NCBI GenBank assembly: GCA_964291505.2
Contig: OZ220216.1
Coordinates: 496,001 to 560,000 of the forward strand
DNA: 64,000 bases
Direction: 5' to 3'
Source: Kistimonas sp964291505
GTDB taxonomy: Bacteria; Pseudomonadota; Gammaproteobacteria; Pseudomonadales; Endozoicomonadaceae
Shown: piece by piece, positions 8,931 through 17,220 of the stretch
How the letters are laid out: the number at the start of each line of letters is the position of its first letter
How positions within the stretch are numbered: position 1 is the stretch's first letter
Made by a program: the position numbers and the translations under genes
Notes under the pieces: model-generated
The model's input: only the letters and a program-made list of their open reading frames with translations
Told to the model about the DNA's origin: nothing
The model's database searches: none

Positions 8931-9719
8931 ATGTCTTCAGACAGCTTTGATCAGCGCTTCGGCGGAACCCGTCGTCTGTATGGCGTTGAGGCGACCGAGC
9001 GGCTGCGTCGTGCCCATGTGTGTGTGATCGGCATTGGCGGTGTCGGTTCCTGGGCGGCGGAAGCCCTGGCCCGGTCGGCGGTTGGGGAGATGACCCTGAT
9101 TGATCTGGATGATATCTGTGTCACCAATACCAACCGTCAGATTCATGCGCTGGCCAATACGATAGGTCAGGACAAGACCGAGGTGATGGCTGAACGACTC
9201 CGGCAGATCAATCCGGAATGTGTGGTTCACACCGTGGATGACTTTGTGACACCGGAGAATGTCGGAGAATTGATCGACAAGCGTTTTGACTATGTACTGG
9301 ATGCTATCGATAACTTCCGGGCCAAAGCTGCGTTGATTGCCCACTGTAAGCGAAACAAGATCAAGATTATTACCACCGGCGGTGCCGGTGGCCAGATTGA
9401 TCCCCTGAAAATTCAGGTGGCTGATCTGACCAAAACGATTCAGGATCCGCTGTCACGCAAGGTGAAGGATCAGTTGCGTCGTTTCCATAATTTTTCTAAA
9501 AATCCCAAGCGACGCTTTGCTGTTGAATGTGTCTTTTCCACGGAGGCGGCTCGTTACCCGCAACCGGATGGCTCTGTCTGCCAGACCAAACCGGATGCCG
9601 CGGGTTCCATGAAAATGGACTGTGCCAGTGGTTTTGGCGCCGCGACTGTCGTGACAGCGACGTTTGGTTTTGTCGCTGTTGCCCGCATTATCGAAAAGTT
9701 AACAACCGTGGTGAAATAA
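8931..9719 (+). CDS. tcdA: tRNA threonylcarbamoyladenosine dehydratase TcdA (CsdL)
   Basis: A 262-residue E1-like (ThiF/MoeB fold) enzyme that cyclises t6A37 of tRNA to ct6A using ATP. The N-terminus RFGGTRRLYG is family-typical. The nucleotide-binding loop is VIGIGGVGSWAAEALARS, followed by DLDDICVTNTNRQ and DAIDNFRAKAAL. Near the C-terminus there are KPDAAGSMKMDCASGFGAAT and a terminal hydrophobic helix. ATG 8931 fits the family N-terminus; a TTG at 8907 would add eight unconserved residues. It converges on the CsdA-CsdE fusion gene with only four bases between stops. In E. coli the genes csdA, csdE and csdL/tcdA also lie together, which supports a shared sulfur-relay function. Confidence 0.93.
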   Translation: MSSDSFDQRFGGTRRLYGVEATERLRRAHVCVIGIGGVGSWAAEALARSAVGEMTLIDLDDICVTNTNRQIHALANTIGQDKTEVMAERLRQINPECVVHTVDDFVTPENVGELIDKRFDYVLDAIDNFRAKAALIAHCKRNKIKIITTGGAGGQIDPLKIQVADLTKTIQDPLSRKVKDQLRRFHNFSKNPKRRFAVECVFSTEAARYPQPDGSVCQTKPDAAGSMKMDCASGFGAATVVTATFGFVAVARIIEKLTTVVK

Positions 9720-9721
9720 AA

Positions 9722-9735
9722 CGCTACCGGTAGCG
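9722..9735. repeat. 14-bp perfect palindrome between convergent tcdA and csdA-csdE genes
   Basis: CGCTACCGGTAGCG is a perfect palindrome starting three bases after the tcdA stop and covering the last codons of the convergent csd gene (Arg-Tyr-Arg-stop). It has no loop beyond the palindrome centre and no clear U-tract, so a terminator role is only possible. Confidence 0.35.
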
Positions 9736-11427
9736 ATGGGCTGTCAGCTGGATCTCTTTCACGATAGCCCGAATACCGTTGCCCCTGGAAGGACTCAGGT
9801 GATGCATCAGTCCCAGCTGCTCAAAGCACGCCTCCATATCGAAGTTTTCTATCGCCTCAGGTGTTCGCCCATTCAAGGCTGACAGGATCAGGGTGATCAG
9901 TCCACGAACAATACGGGCATCACTGTCAATGGCGAAATAGAGGCGCATGGTCGTTTCATCGTAGTAATGATGCAGCCAGACAGTACTCTCACAGCCATGG
10001 AGCCGGTTTTCTTCCTGCTTCATGGGTTCGGGTAACGCGGGCAGTTTTTTCCCCAGTAGCATGATGTGACGATAACGTTCCTGCCATCCTCGCAATGCCT
10101 GAAGTTCTTCAATCAGGCTACCTGCATCGCCAACTTGGGGGGATTCACTGGTGAAGGCATCCGGGATGGTCGTTGTTGCGATGGTGGCATGTTCAGTTGC
10201 TGTCGTGAATGACAGACTGTCTTTTTGCAGGGCGGCTACGGCTTCAATGAAAGTCTGGATTTCGGCCTCAGTGTTATAGAGGGCAATGGATGCCCTGACG
10301 GTACCCGACAGGTTCAGAAAAGACATCAGTGGCATGGTGCAATGGTGGCCTGTTCGCACTGCAATGCCCTGTTGATCCAGCAGTGTCCCGATATCCTGGT
10401 TATGCAGCCCTTCCATCACAAACGAAATGACGGACGTTTTCTGTGGCGCCGTACCGATGATCTGGAGGCCTGATATGGTATTTAGGCCTTCTGTTGCCAG
10501 TTCCAGTAGGGAATTTTCATGGGCCTGAATCTTGTTGTGGTCACATTGGCCAAGAAAATTGATGGCAGCGGCCAGCCCAAGGGCGCCAACGACATTGGGT
10601 GTACCGGCCTCGAACCGGAAGGGCGGTGAATTGAAGGTGGTACCTTCAAAACTGACGCGTTCTATCATTTCACCGCCGGTCTGCCACGGAGGCATGGCTT
10701 GAAGCAGGTCACGTTTGCCATACAGAACGCCGATGCCGGTGGGGCCGTAGACTTTGTGGCCGGAGAATACATAAAAATCACAGTCAAGCGCCTGAACGTC
10801 AACCGGGAAATGGGCCACGGCCTGGGAACCATCAATCAGTACACGGGCACCGATCGTATGCGCTTCCCTGATAATGTCGGGAACGGGGTTCACGGTGCCA
10901 ATAGCGTTGGATACCTGGCAGAGGCTGACCAGACGCGTCTGAGGTCCGAGTAATTGCCGGAAGGCCTCCATGTCCAGTTCACCACTGGCATGGATGGGAA
11001 TTACTTTCAGGCTGGCACCGGTGAACCGGCAGACTTGTTGCCAGGGCACAATGTTCGCGTGATGTTCCATGGCCGAGATAAGGATTTCATCTCCAGCTTT
11101 TAGCGTACTGAGCCCCCAGCTGTGCGCCACCAGGTTGATGGCCTCTGTCGCGCCACGGGTCCAGATGATTTCATCGGTATGGCCGGCATTGAGGAAGCGG
11201 CGTGCCGTGTCCCGGGCATCCTCAAAGGCATGGGTTGCCCTGGCACTCAGGAAATGAGTGGCCCGGTGGACATTTGCGTTGGCTTCGCGGTAATAATCGT
11301 TGACCGCGTTGATGACAACCTCAGGTTTCTGGGTGGTGGCGGCATTATCCAGGTAGATCAGGGGATAACCGTTGGCGCGTTGCCGGAGGATGAGGAATTC
11401 GGCGCGCAGCTCAGTGAGTTCTCGCAT
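9724..11427 (-). CDS. csdA: Cysteine desulfurase CsdA fused to SufE/CsdE sulfur acceptor domain
   Basis: A 567-residue two-domain protein. Residues 1-400 are a group II (SufS/CsdA) cysteine desulfurase: YLDNAATTQKP, HANIVPWQ, the PLP lysine K225 in FSGHKVYGPTG, and the catalytic cysteine C363 in VRTGHHCTMPLM. A linker of about 35 residues leads to a SufE/CsdE domain (about 437-567) with the sulfur-accepting C479 in RLHGCESTVWLHHY and a family-typical C-terminal helix. Usual lengths are about 400 for CsdA and 140-150 for CsdE, so both domains look complete. The desulfurase would generate a persulfide and pass it to its own SufE domain. ATG 11427 fits the family N-terminus. It is convergent with tcdA. 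Confidence 0.92.
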   Translation of the reverse strand: MRELTELRAEFLILRQRANGYPLIYLDNAATTQKPEVVINAVNDYYREANANVHRATHFLSARATHAFEDARDTARRFLNAGHTDEIIWTRGATEAINLVAHSWGLSTLKAGDEILISAMEHHANIVPWQQVCRFTGASLKVIPIHASGELDMEAFRQLLGPQTRLVSLCQVSNAIGTVNPVPDIIREAHTIGARVLIDGSQAVAHFPVDVQALDCDFYVFSGHKVYGPTGIGVLYGKRDLLQAMPPWQTGGEMIERVSFEGTTFNSPPFRFEAGTPNVVGALGLAAAINFLGQCDHNKIQAHENSLLELATEGLNTISGLQIIGTAPQKTSVISFVMEGLHNQDIGTLLDQQGIAVRTGHHCTMPLMSFLNLSGTVRASIALYNTEAEIQTFIEAVAALQKDSLSFTTATEHATIATTTIPDAFTSESPQVGDAGSLIEELQALRGWQERYRHIMLLGKKLPALPEPMKQEENRLHGCESTVWLHHYYDETTMRLYFAIDSDARIVRGLITLILSALNGRTPEAIENFDMEACFEQLGLMHHLSPSRGNGIRAIVKEIQLTAHRYR

Positions 11428-11590
11428 GGAAGATCATTGCCCATGTACGTGGCGGATACGTGAAAGCCCGACAGTTTACCATGGAACACAGGGTTGAACC
11501 CGGCAGGCGGACGACACTTGCACGGGAACCGGTTATGCTTGGATAAACGATTAATTTCAGCCTGTGGACAGACACGGTATGGCGCCTGCT

Positions 11591-13036
11591 ATGGACTATC
11601 GCAACAAAATCACAACGGAACGGCTTCGGCCCAGCTCGGTCTTGGATGCTCGGGATATTGTCGAGGAAACAGAGAGCAATCGTGGGCGTATCATCCAGTC
11701 CTCGGCGATTCGACGCCTGCAGCAGAAAACCCAGGTTTATCCACTGGAAACCAATGCCGCAGTGCGCAGCCGTTTGACCCATTCACTGGAAGTGCAGCAA
11801 ACGGGGCGTTTTATTGCGCGTCGGATATTGGCCGCATTCCGAGAACAGGGACAGCTCAGTACACTGGGGCTTGAAGGTATTGAAACCGCGTTTGTAAACC
11901 TGGTTGAAATGTCCTGCCTGATGCACGATGTGGGTAATCCGCCATTCGGCCATTTCGGTGAAGCCGCGATCAATGACTGGATGAAAAAGCATGCCGGACA
12001 TTGCTACGAGAAGGCGAGCAATGCTGCAGAAACCAGTCCACTCTTTGATGAGGTGCTATTGCCGGATGTTTGCCTGTTTGAAGGCAATGCGCAGGGTGTT
12101 CGTATCATTGCGACCCTTCAGGAATTGAACCTGACCTGCTCCCAGATTGCAGCCCTGATCAAATATACCCGGCCTGCCTATCAGCCCAGGGATAACAAAG
12201 GCTTTGGCTTTGATTATCTCAACCGTAAGCCGGGTTATTACTATGCGGAAGAACCACTGATCCAGCATATCTGGCAACACCTCGGCATTGCTGAAGGCCA
12301 CCGTTATCCCCTGACCTATATCATGGAAGCGGCGGATGATATTTCTTACTGCATTGCTGATCTGGAAGATGCTGTTGATAAAGGCATCCTGACGCTGAGT
12401 ACACTTCGTAGTTTCCTTGAAGAAGAGTGGACTGAGCGATGTCATGGGCAAAGTCAGTATCTGCCGGATATCATCGAGGATGCCATGACAGCGGATATCA
12501 CCGCGCATGGTTTCATTACCCGTTTCCGTACCCGTCTGGTGAATGATTTGGCTGCGTATGCAGCACAGCGGTATATCGAGTGTCATGAGCAGATCTATGC
12601 TGGCAGCCTGAATGAACCCCTTATCGATGGCGGCTCAGAACAGCATCTGGCACTGGTAACTCTCAAGCAGGTAGCCCGCAAACATGTCTTCAGTAGCAAG
12701 GAAGTAGAAACCCCTGAATTGAGGGGCTATTCCGCGCTTAAGGGACTGCTGGAAATCTACCGTCCTTTACTGGAAATCAGCGCCGATGATATTGCTGCGA
12801 TGGTACGTAAGGAACACAGTCCTTACTTTATTTCACAGCGGTTGTTCCACCGGTTGCCAAAGCGGCATGTGGAAGCCTACTTAAGACGCACAACTGAACT
12901 TGCTGATAGCGTCAACAGTTCCCAGGAAAAACAGGAGCTGGAATGGTATTACCGTATGCGACTGCTGATTGACTACCTCAGTGGCATGACAGATGACTTT
13001 GTTTTGCGAGAGTTTCAGTGTCTTTCTGCCATCTAA
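11591..13036 (+). CDS. dgt: Deoxyguanosinetriphosphate triphosphohydrolase (dGTPase)
   Basis: A protein of about 481 residues matching E. coli Dgt closely by eye: an N-terminus MDYRNKI, then RGRIIQSSAIRRLQQKTQVY and LETNAAVRSRLTHSLEVQQ. The HD metal site is MHDVGNPPFGHFGE, with a later EAADDISYCIADLEDA. It hydrolyses dGTP to deoxyguanosine and tripolyphosphate, which helps control dNTP pools. ATG 11591 matches the family start; ATG 11579 and GTG 11564 are in-frame alternatives. It stands alone, divergent from the csd fusion gene. The 240 bases after it contain no gene I can support. Confidence 0.93.
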   Translation: MDYRNKITTERLRPSSVLDARDIVEETESNRGRIIQSSAIRRLQQKTQVYPLETNAAVRSRLTHSLEVQQTGRFIARRILAAFREQGQLSTLGLEGIETAFVNLVEMSCLMHDVGNPPFGHFGEAAINDWMKKHAGHCYEKASNAAETSPLFDEVLLPDVCLFEGNAQGVRIIATLQELNLTCSQIAALIKYTRPAYQPRDNKGFGFDYLNRKPGYYYAEEPLIQHIWQHLGIAEGHRYPLTYIMEAADDISYCIADLEDAVDKGILTLSTLRSFLEEEWTERCHGQSQYLPDIIEDAMTADITAHGFITRFRTRLVNDLAAYAAQRYIECHEQIYAGSLNEPLIDGGSEQHLALVTLKQVARKHVFSSKEVETPELRGYSALKGLLEIYRPLLEISADDIAAMVRKEHSPYFISQRLFHRLPKRHVEAYLRRTTELADSVNSSQEKQELEWYYRMRLLIDYLSGMTDDFVLREFQCLSAI

Positions 13037-13276
13037 CCTCGTTTTTGCTATAGCCAACAGATACCTGGTTCTTTTGTAATATCTGTTGGCCAGTGGATGT
13101 ATCGATGACAAATTTACAATGTCTGTCATCTTACACCGGCTGGTTGGACGTATAATTCCACACACTCGTAAACGACAGTTTTTCTTTTTATTCGGCATTT
13201 GTCGTTTTTATTGTGATGTTCAGGGAAACACTCTGATTATGGGTCAACCTGTTTGTCCGGAGATGGAGTACAAGCT

Positions 13277-14185
13277 GTGGGTAACAGGAAAATAGGCATT
13301 GCGCTGGGTTCGGGATCTGCCAGGGGCTGGGCGCACATCGGTGTACTCAAGGGGTTGCGTACCCTGGGTATTGAACCAGAAATAGTGACAGGTTGTTCAG
13401 CCGGTTCACTGGTAGGCGCCGCCTATGCCTGTGGGTATCTGGATGAATTTGAGGATTGGGTCTGTTCACTGCACTGGCGTGATGTCATGGGGCTGGTGGA
13501 TGTGACGTTGTCCGGTGGTCTGGTGCGCGGCGATAAAATGCTGCAGTTTTTTCGTGAAAACGACCGTGATGCGTTGATTGAGGATGTTGAACGGCTGTAT
13601 GCGGCGGTAGCGACCAACATGGAAACCGGGCAGGAAGTCTGGCTCCGTGAAGGTTCCATCCTGGAAGCGGTGCGTGCGTCCTGCACATTTCCCGGTTTGT
13701 TTGCGCCTGTTTTGCGTGATGGCGCCTGGATGCTGGATGGTGGCTTGGTGAACCCGGTTCCCGTTTCTCTCTGCCGTGCGATGGGTGCGGATATTGTAAT
13801 TGCGGTGGATCTGAATACGCACCTCGTTCGCCCAAGGCTCCGGCGGCAGGAAGAGATAGAACCTTCTGCCTGGCGCGAAAAACTGAGTGGTCTCATCGGA
13901 CCGCAGAAGCCCCGTCAGGAAGCGCCGGGCATTATGGAAGTGATGGCAACGTCAATTCATATTATGCAGGATCGTATCACCCGGAGCCGAATGGCAGGGG
14001 ATCCACCAGATATCCTGTTAACCCCCCAGTTGGCGGAATATGGCATGTTCGACTTCAGTCGTTCGGTGGACGCGATAGCGGAAGGGGAGGCCGTTGTACT
14101 GGCCGCAGCTCAAAGGATACGTCGGTTGACGGGTATTGAGGCGGCAGAACCGATGGAAGTCGCAGAACCGGCTTTGCCTGAATAG
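13277..14185 (+). CDS. Patatin-like phospholipase (RssA-like)
   Basis: A protein of about 302 residues with the patatin fold elements. The oxyanion loop is LGSGSARGWAHIGVLKGL, the nucleophile elbow GCSAGSLVGAAYACG (Ser in G-x-S-x-G), and the catalytic Asp sits in MLDGGLVNPVPV. It is a cytoplasmic Ser-Asp dyad lipid hydrolase similar to RssA; the substrate is unknown. I chose the GTG at 13277 because a GGAGATGGAG ribosome site sits about 9 bases upstream and the conserved domain begins five codons later. A TTG at 13253 is the longer in-frame alternative. The last 20 residues are Glu/Ala/Pro rich. Confidence 0.88.
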   Translation: MGNRKIGIALGSGSARGWAHIGVLKGLRTLGIEPEIVTGCSAGSLVGAAYACGYLDEFEDWVCSLHWRDVMGLVDVTLSGGLVRGDKMLQFFRENDRDALIEDVERLYAAVATNMETGQEVWLREGSILEAVRASCTFPGLFAPVLRDGAWMLDGGLVNPVPVSLCRAMGADIVIAVDLNTHLVRPRLRRQEEIEPSAWREKLSGLIGPQKPRQEAPGIMEVMATSIHIMQDRITRSRMAGDPPDILLTPQLAEYGMFDFSRSVDAIAEGEAVVLAAAQRIRRLTGIEAAEPMEVAEPALPE

Positions 14186-14302
14186 CCGGTTATAACGGGA
14201 AGCCGGTCAAACAATCGGCTCAGTCTTCATGGTATTCTGCAGAAAGCCATGAGCTGGCATACAAAAAATAATAACAAGTCTGTGTTAAAAAGGAGTTTTA
14301 CC

Positions 14303-15073
14303 ATGTCTTTCCGATGGCTGGTGCCGTTTCTGCTGTTGTTCCAAGGCTCGCTTGCCTGGGGCGTTACTCAGGATGATGTTTATGCCATGAAACGGCATGT
14401 GTTTCATATCGTCAGTGCCTTTCACATTATTACGCTGGAAGCCGGTGATCAGCCGGCGATAGATCGTTTGGATGAGAAACTTGCGGATGCTGAAGCCCTT
14501 CTTGAAACGCTGGAGGTGAAGGAAGACTCTGTCATTGCCGAAGATATGCAGACGCTGAAAGCATTTTGGCCCCGCTTCAAGGAGCATGCACTGGCCAATG
14601 ATATTCAAGATAACGGCTATACCAATGCCTATGCGATCGTTGATATCAACAAAAGCCGTGACGATATGATCGAACTGCTGGATGCCATTGAAACCAAAGT
14701 ACTGGCTCTGTACGAGGAGGAGCCGTTACGCATACGCTTGCTGCAGCTCAGTGTGGAAATGGAACAGTTGACGATGGCTTACCTCTTGTTGTCTACCATG
14801 GTTGGTGGAGCGGAAGGCATCTATACCGGGGACAATAATGTTGAATCGACCGATGCCATGGCTGCCGCGTTCGGTCAGCGTCTGCGTACACTGATAGAAC
14901 AGGCCAGGGATTCAGACACGATTGGTAATGAATCATTGGAAAAGGCGGGTAAGTTCTGGCGCTATATTGAGCCGTCTATGATCAACTTCAATACGAACAG
15001 CGTTCCAACGATCGTTGCCATGTATAACGATAGGATAGTAAGCAATCTACTTGGCGCAGCCACGCATCCGTAA
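14303..15073 (+). CDS. Secreted helical protein of unknown function
   Basis: A 256-residue protein starting at an ATG preceded by AAGGAGT. The signal peptide is SFRWLVPFLLLFQGSLAWG. The mature part looks all-helical, with stretches such as RLDEKLADAEALLETLEV and LRIRLLQLSVEMEQLTMAYLLL, and has no cysteine. I do not recognise a family. The pattern resembles periplasmic helical-bundle domains, but that is only an impression. A longer in-frame start at 14249 would bury the signal peptide and is unlikely. It lies 63 bases after the patatin gene stop on the same strand, with its own ribosome site, so it may be co-transcribed. Confidence 0.7.
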   Translation: MSFRWLVPFLLLFQGSLAWGVTQDDVYAMKRHVFHIVSAFHIITLEAGDQPAIDRLDEKLADAEALLETLEVKEDSVIAEDMQTLKAFWPRFKEHALANDIQDNGYTNAYAIVDINKSRDDMIELLDAIETKVLALYEEEPLRIRLLQLSVEMEQLTMAYLLLSTMVGGAEGIYTGDNNVESTDAMAAAFGQRLRTLIEQARDSDTIGNESLEKAGKFWRYIEPSMINFNTNSVPTIVAMYNDRIVSNLLGAATHP

Positions 15074-15099
15074 ATGGCTCTGCACAGAGCGATGATGAT

Positions 15100-15465
15100 T
15101 CACTGCCTTTCTTCCTCGTCTGCAGCAAACAAATACCTCGGTGCTGCAGACGAGGAATCATCGGAGAATATGTTCTCCCCAACCGCATCGTCTCTTCCAT
15201 GAAAGCGCATTTCCAGCAGCTGCTCAAAGCGGTGAATTTGCTCTTCCAGCCTGTCCAGAAGGAAATCGTCTTCTGACAGATTGGGAATGGAAAGTTGCTT
15301 CATACAAACAATCAAACCCTTCAGTCTCGATAGGTGGTAAGCGTAGAACGGTATCGGTAAATACGCATCTGGCGGGTAATATTGTTTCGTGATACCGAAT
15401 CCTCTGTTTGATAGTAAAAAAATACTTGAAGTGCTTTTCTCAGGCATCATGACATGTTGTACCAT
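15100..15465 (-). CDS. Possible small hypothetical protein
   Basis: A weakly supported minus-strand frame of about 121 codons in the otherwise empty 445-base gap between two plus-strand genes. The frame extends back to 15531, but starting there it would overlap the neighbouring gene. The predicted protein has a helical Leu/Glu-rich middle and ends in an acidic tail (SAAPRYLFAADEEERQ). I see no convincing ribosome site. Its last 20 codons coincide with a perfect inverted repeat at 15112-15157, so the tail may be a by-product of that structure. Confidence 0.25.
   Translation of the reverse strand: MVQHVMMPEKSTSSIFLLSNRGFGITKQYYPPDAYLPIPFYAYHLSRLKGLIVCMKQLSIPNLSEDDFLLDRLEEQIHRFEQLLEMRFHGRDDAVGENIFSDDSSSAAPRYLFAADEEERQ
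15112..15157. repeat. Perfect 15-bp inverted repeat with 16-base loop
   Basis: The left arm TTCCTCGTCTGCAGC (15112-15126) is exactly complementary to the right arm GCTGCAGACGAGGAA (15143-15157). It lies 39 bases after the stop of the secreted protein gene. There is no T-run on either side, so a classical Rho-independent terminator is not well supported; transcript-end processing or a protein site is possible. Confidence 0.6.
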
Positions 15466-15517
15466 GGCCCGAAAATAAGAAGCAGGCCTTACAGGCTGGG
15501 TAAAGGACGGGCTGTTT

Positions 15518-16492
15518 ATGATCATAATCACTAACCGTAATTGCCTTCACGAGGAAGATGATCCCTGCCAGCGCTTTGGTTGCGAGTTCAACTCCCTCGG
15601 ATCGGATGAGTTGCGGGTTGCTATTGCGGACTATCAGGAGGCACAGGGATGGTCCCTGGATATTCTTGATGACGTCTGTCTGCTCAATGGCAAACCTGTG
15701 CCTGCCAGCGAATATGCCTTTAGTTATCTTCAGCAACGTATGAAACAGCATCAACGCAATTGCCTGTTTTATGTGCATGGTTTCAATAATGATTTTGCCG
15801 ATGTACTGACAACAGCGCATGAGCTGGAATCGCTCTACGATGTGGAGGTGGTCGCCTTCAGCTGGCCCGCGAATGGACGACAGGCGTTTGCCGGTCGAGC
15901 GGGCGGCGTTGCTTCCTATCTAAGCGATAAGCGTGAAGCGAGTCAGTCCGTGGTGGCGTTGGACCGGGTATTGGAAAAGCTGCGCTGGTACCTGGATCGT
16001 TACAACAGCGACGATGATATTTGCGATATGCGCTTGAGTATTCTGTTCCACAGCATGGGGAATTATCTGTTCAAATGCATGTTTAAATCCGGTGTATTTC
16101 AGGGCGAAACGGGTGTCTTTGACAATGTGATTCTCTGTCAGGCGGATGTAAATAATGTGGATCATGAATTGTGGGTTGACCGCATTACGTTTCGGCGCAG
16201 GCTCTATATCACCATTAACGAAAATGATTACGCGTTGGGTGCGTCCAGAATGAAGTTTGGTGCACGTCAGCTGGCTCGCCTTGGCCATTTCAGTACCAAC
16301 CTGGTTGCCAGAAACGCCAGTTATATCAATCTGACGGAAGCTAATCAGGTGGGTATGTCCCATTCACCGTTTGATGATGCGACGACATCCCAGAACCCGA
16401 AACTGCATCAATTATTTCGATCGTTATTCAATGGGGAGGCTGTAGAGAAACGGCTGACGTTTGACAGTCATTGTCGAGCCTATGAATTATAG
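15518..16492 (+). CDS. Alpha/beta hydrolase, DUF900-like
   Basis: A 324-residue cytoplasmic hydrolase-like protein. The alpha/beta-hydrolase core runs from about residue 80: the strand and oxyanion region NCLFYVHGFNNDF, then VEVVAFSWPANG, and the nucleophile elbow LSILFHSMGNYLF with Ser in H-S-M-G-N. VDRITFRRRLYITINENDYAL follows, and a late His in GMSHSPFDDA could complete the triad. This arrangement is typical of DUF900 proteins. The substrate is unknown and there is no signal peptide. ATG 15518 is the first start in frame. The gene is followed by only 8 bases before the convergent DUF4124 gene stop. Confidence 0.8.
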   Translation: MIIITNRNCLHEEDDPCQRFGCEFNSLGSDELRVAIADYQEAQGWSLDILDDVCLLNGKPVPASEYAFSYLQQRMKQHQRNCLFYVHGFNNDFADVLTTAHELESLYDVEVVAFSWPANGRQAFAGRAGGVASYLSDKREASQSVVALDRVLEKLRWYLDRYNSDDDICDMRLSILFHSMGNYLFKCMFKSGVFQGETGVFDNVILCQADVNNVDHELWVDRITFRRRLYITINENDYALGASRMKFGARQLARLGHFSTNLVARNASYINLTEANQVGMSHSPFDDATTSQNPKLHQLFRSLFNGEAVEKRLTFDSHCRAYEL

Positions 16493-16500
16493 CGGTTGGA

Positions 16501-17148
16501 TTATGGTTTTAGGCGCTGATAGCTGATGGTAAAGCGGCTGACACCAATAGCTCTCGGCGGTGTGATTGTTATGCTGAGTCGGTCACCGTCGAGTTTCAGC
16601 TGAATTTCTTCAGTGCCTTTGAGATCCTGGCGATCCAGAAGATTGAGCAGCAACAGCAAGGTGAAATCTTCCATATAGGGGTTGCGTCCCCGCTGGAAAG
16701 TAAATCGACCTTCTTTGCCGGCGCTCCCCTCATCCATAGAGAGACGTCCTTCGGCATGGTAGGTGCTTTCTCTGCCGACGCCCTGGTTGGTGCTGTAGGC
16801 GGTGCCTTCGAGGATGACGTTGGTATCCGATATGGTCAGGGTTTCATCGACCTTTTCCGGAAAATTGTATTCCGCCGGAATGTCTTCGAAGAACGTGAGC
16901 ACTTTCAGAGCCAGTTCCTGCTGGGTTGGGGTGCTGCCGGTTCGTTTCCAGGAACCCTGGATAGCTTGCAGCCATTCTTCAGCCGACAGGGAGCGTGTCG
17001 CTGTCTTTACGGCTTGTGATTGGCTGACGGGCTTGTCAGTAAAATGAATGACCCCGTTACTGTCCTTCCAGCGATAGACTTCACTGTGAGCAAGAGGGCT
17101 GAGGAATACGGAAAGCAAAACCAACCATGACAGTTGTCGTACTGTCAT
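16501..17148 (-). CDS. DUF4124 domain-containing secreted protein
   Basis: A 215-residue protein with signal peptide MTVRQLSWLVLLSVFLSPLAHS. A DUF4124 domain follows at once, with EVYRWKDSNGVIHFTDKPV; it is a short domain found near the N-terminus of envelope proteins. The rest has an all-beta look (LTISDTNVILEGTAYST, EGRFTFQRGRNPYMEDFTL) and is of unknown function. I favour the ATG at 17148; an upstream ATG at 17184 gives a 12-residue longer N-terminus. The start codon lies inside a strong perfect inverted repeat (17121-17154), which could reduce translation. Confidence 0.75.
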   Translation of the reverse strand: MTVRQLSWLVLLSVFLSPLAHSEVYRWKDSNGVIHFTDKPVSQSQAVKTATRSLSAEEWLQAIQGSWKRTGSTPTQQELALKVLTFFEDIPAEYNFPEKVDETLTISDTNVILEGTAYSTNQGVGRESTYHAEGRLSMDEGSAGKEGRFTFQRGRNPYMEDFTLLLLLNLLDRQDLKGTEEIQLKLDGDRLSITITPPRAIGVSRFTISYQRLKP

Positions 17149-17154
17149 GGTTGG
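17121..17154 (-). promoter_or_regulatory. 14-bp perfect hairpin overlapping the DUF4124 start codon
   Basis: The arms are CCAACCATGACAGT (17121-17134) and ACTGTCATGGTTGG (17141-17154), with a six-base loop. In the minus-strand transcript the start codon (17148-17146) lies within the stem. Such a structure could occlude ribosome binding or be a regulator-binding dyad. The structure is seen directly; the role is inferred. Confidence 0.5.
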
Positions 17155-17220
17155 TTTGCGGTGTATCTGGCTGAAAAAGATCATTACATCAACTCGTGTA
17201 TTGATTTTCAGATCCGGATA

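Noticed and set aside
12881..13198. Minus-strand 105-codon frame at the end of dgt
   Set aside because: Half of it is antisense to dgt, there is no ribosome site, and the translation is not domain-like.
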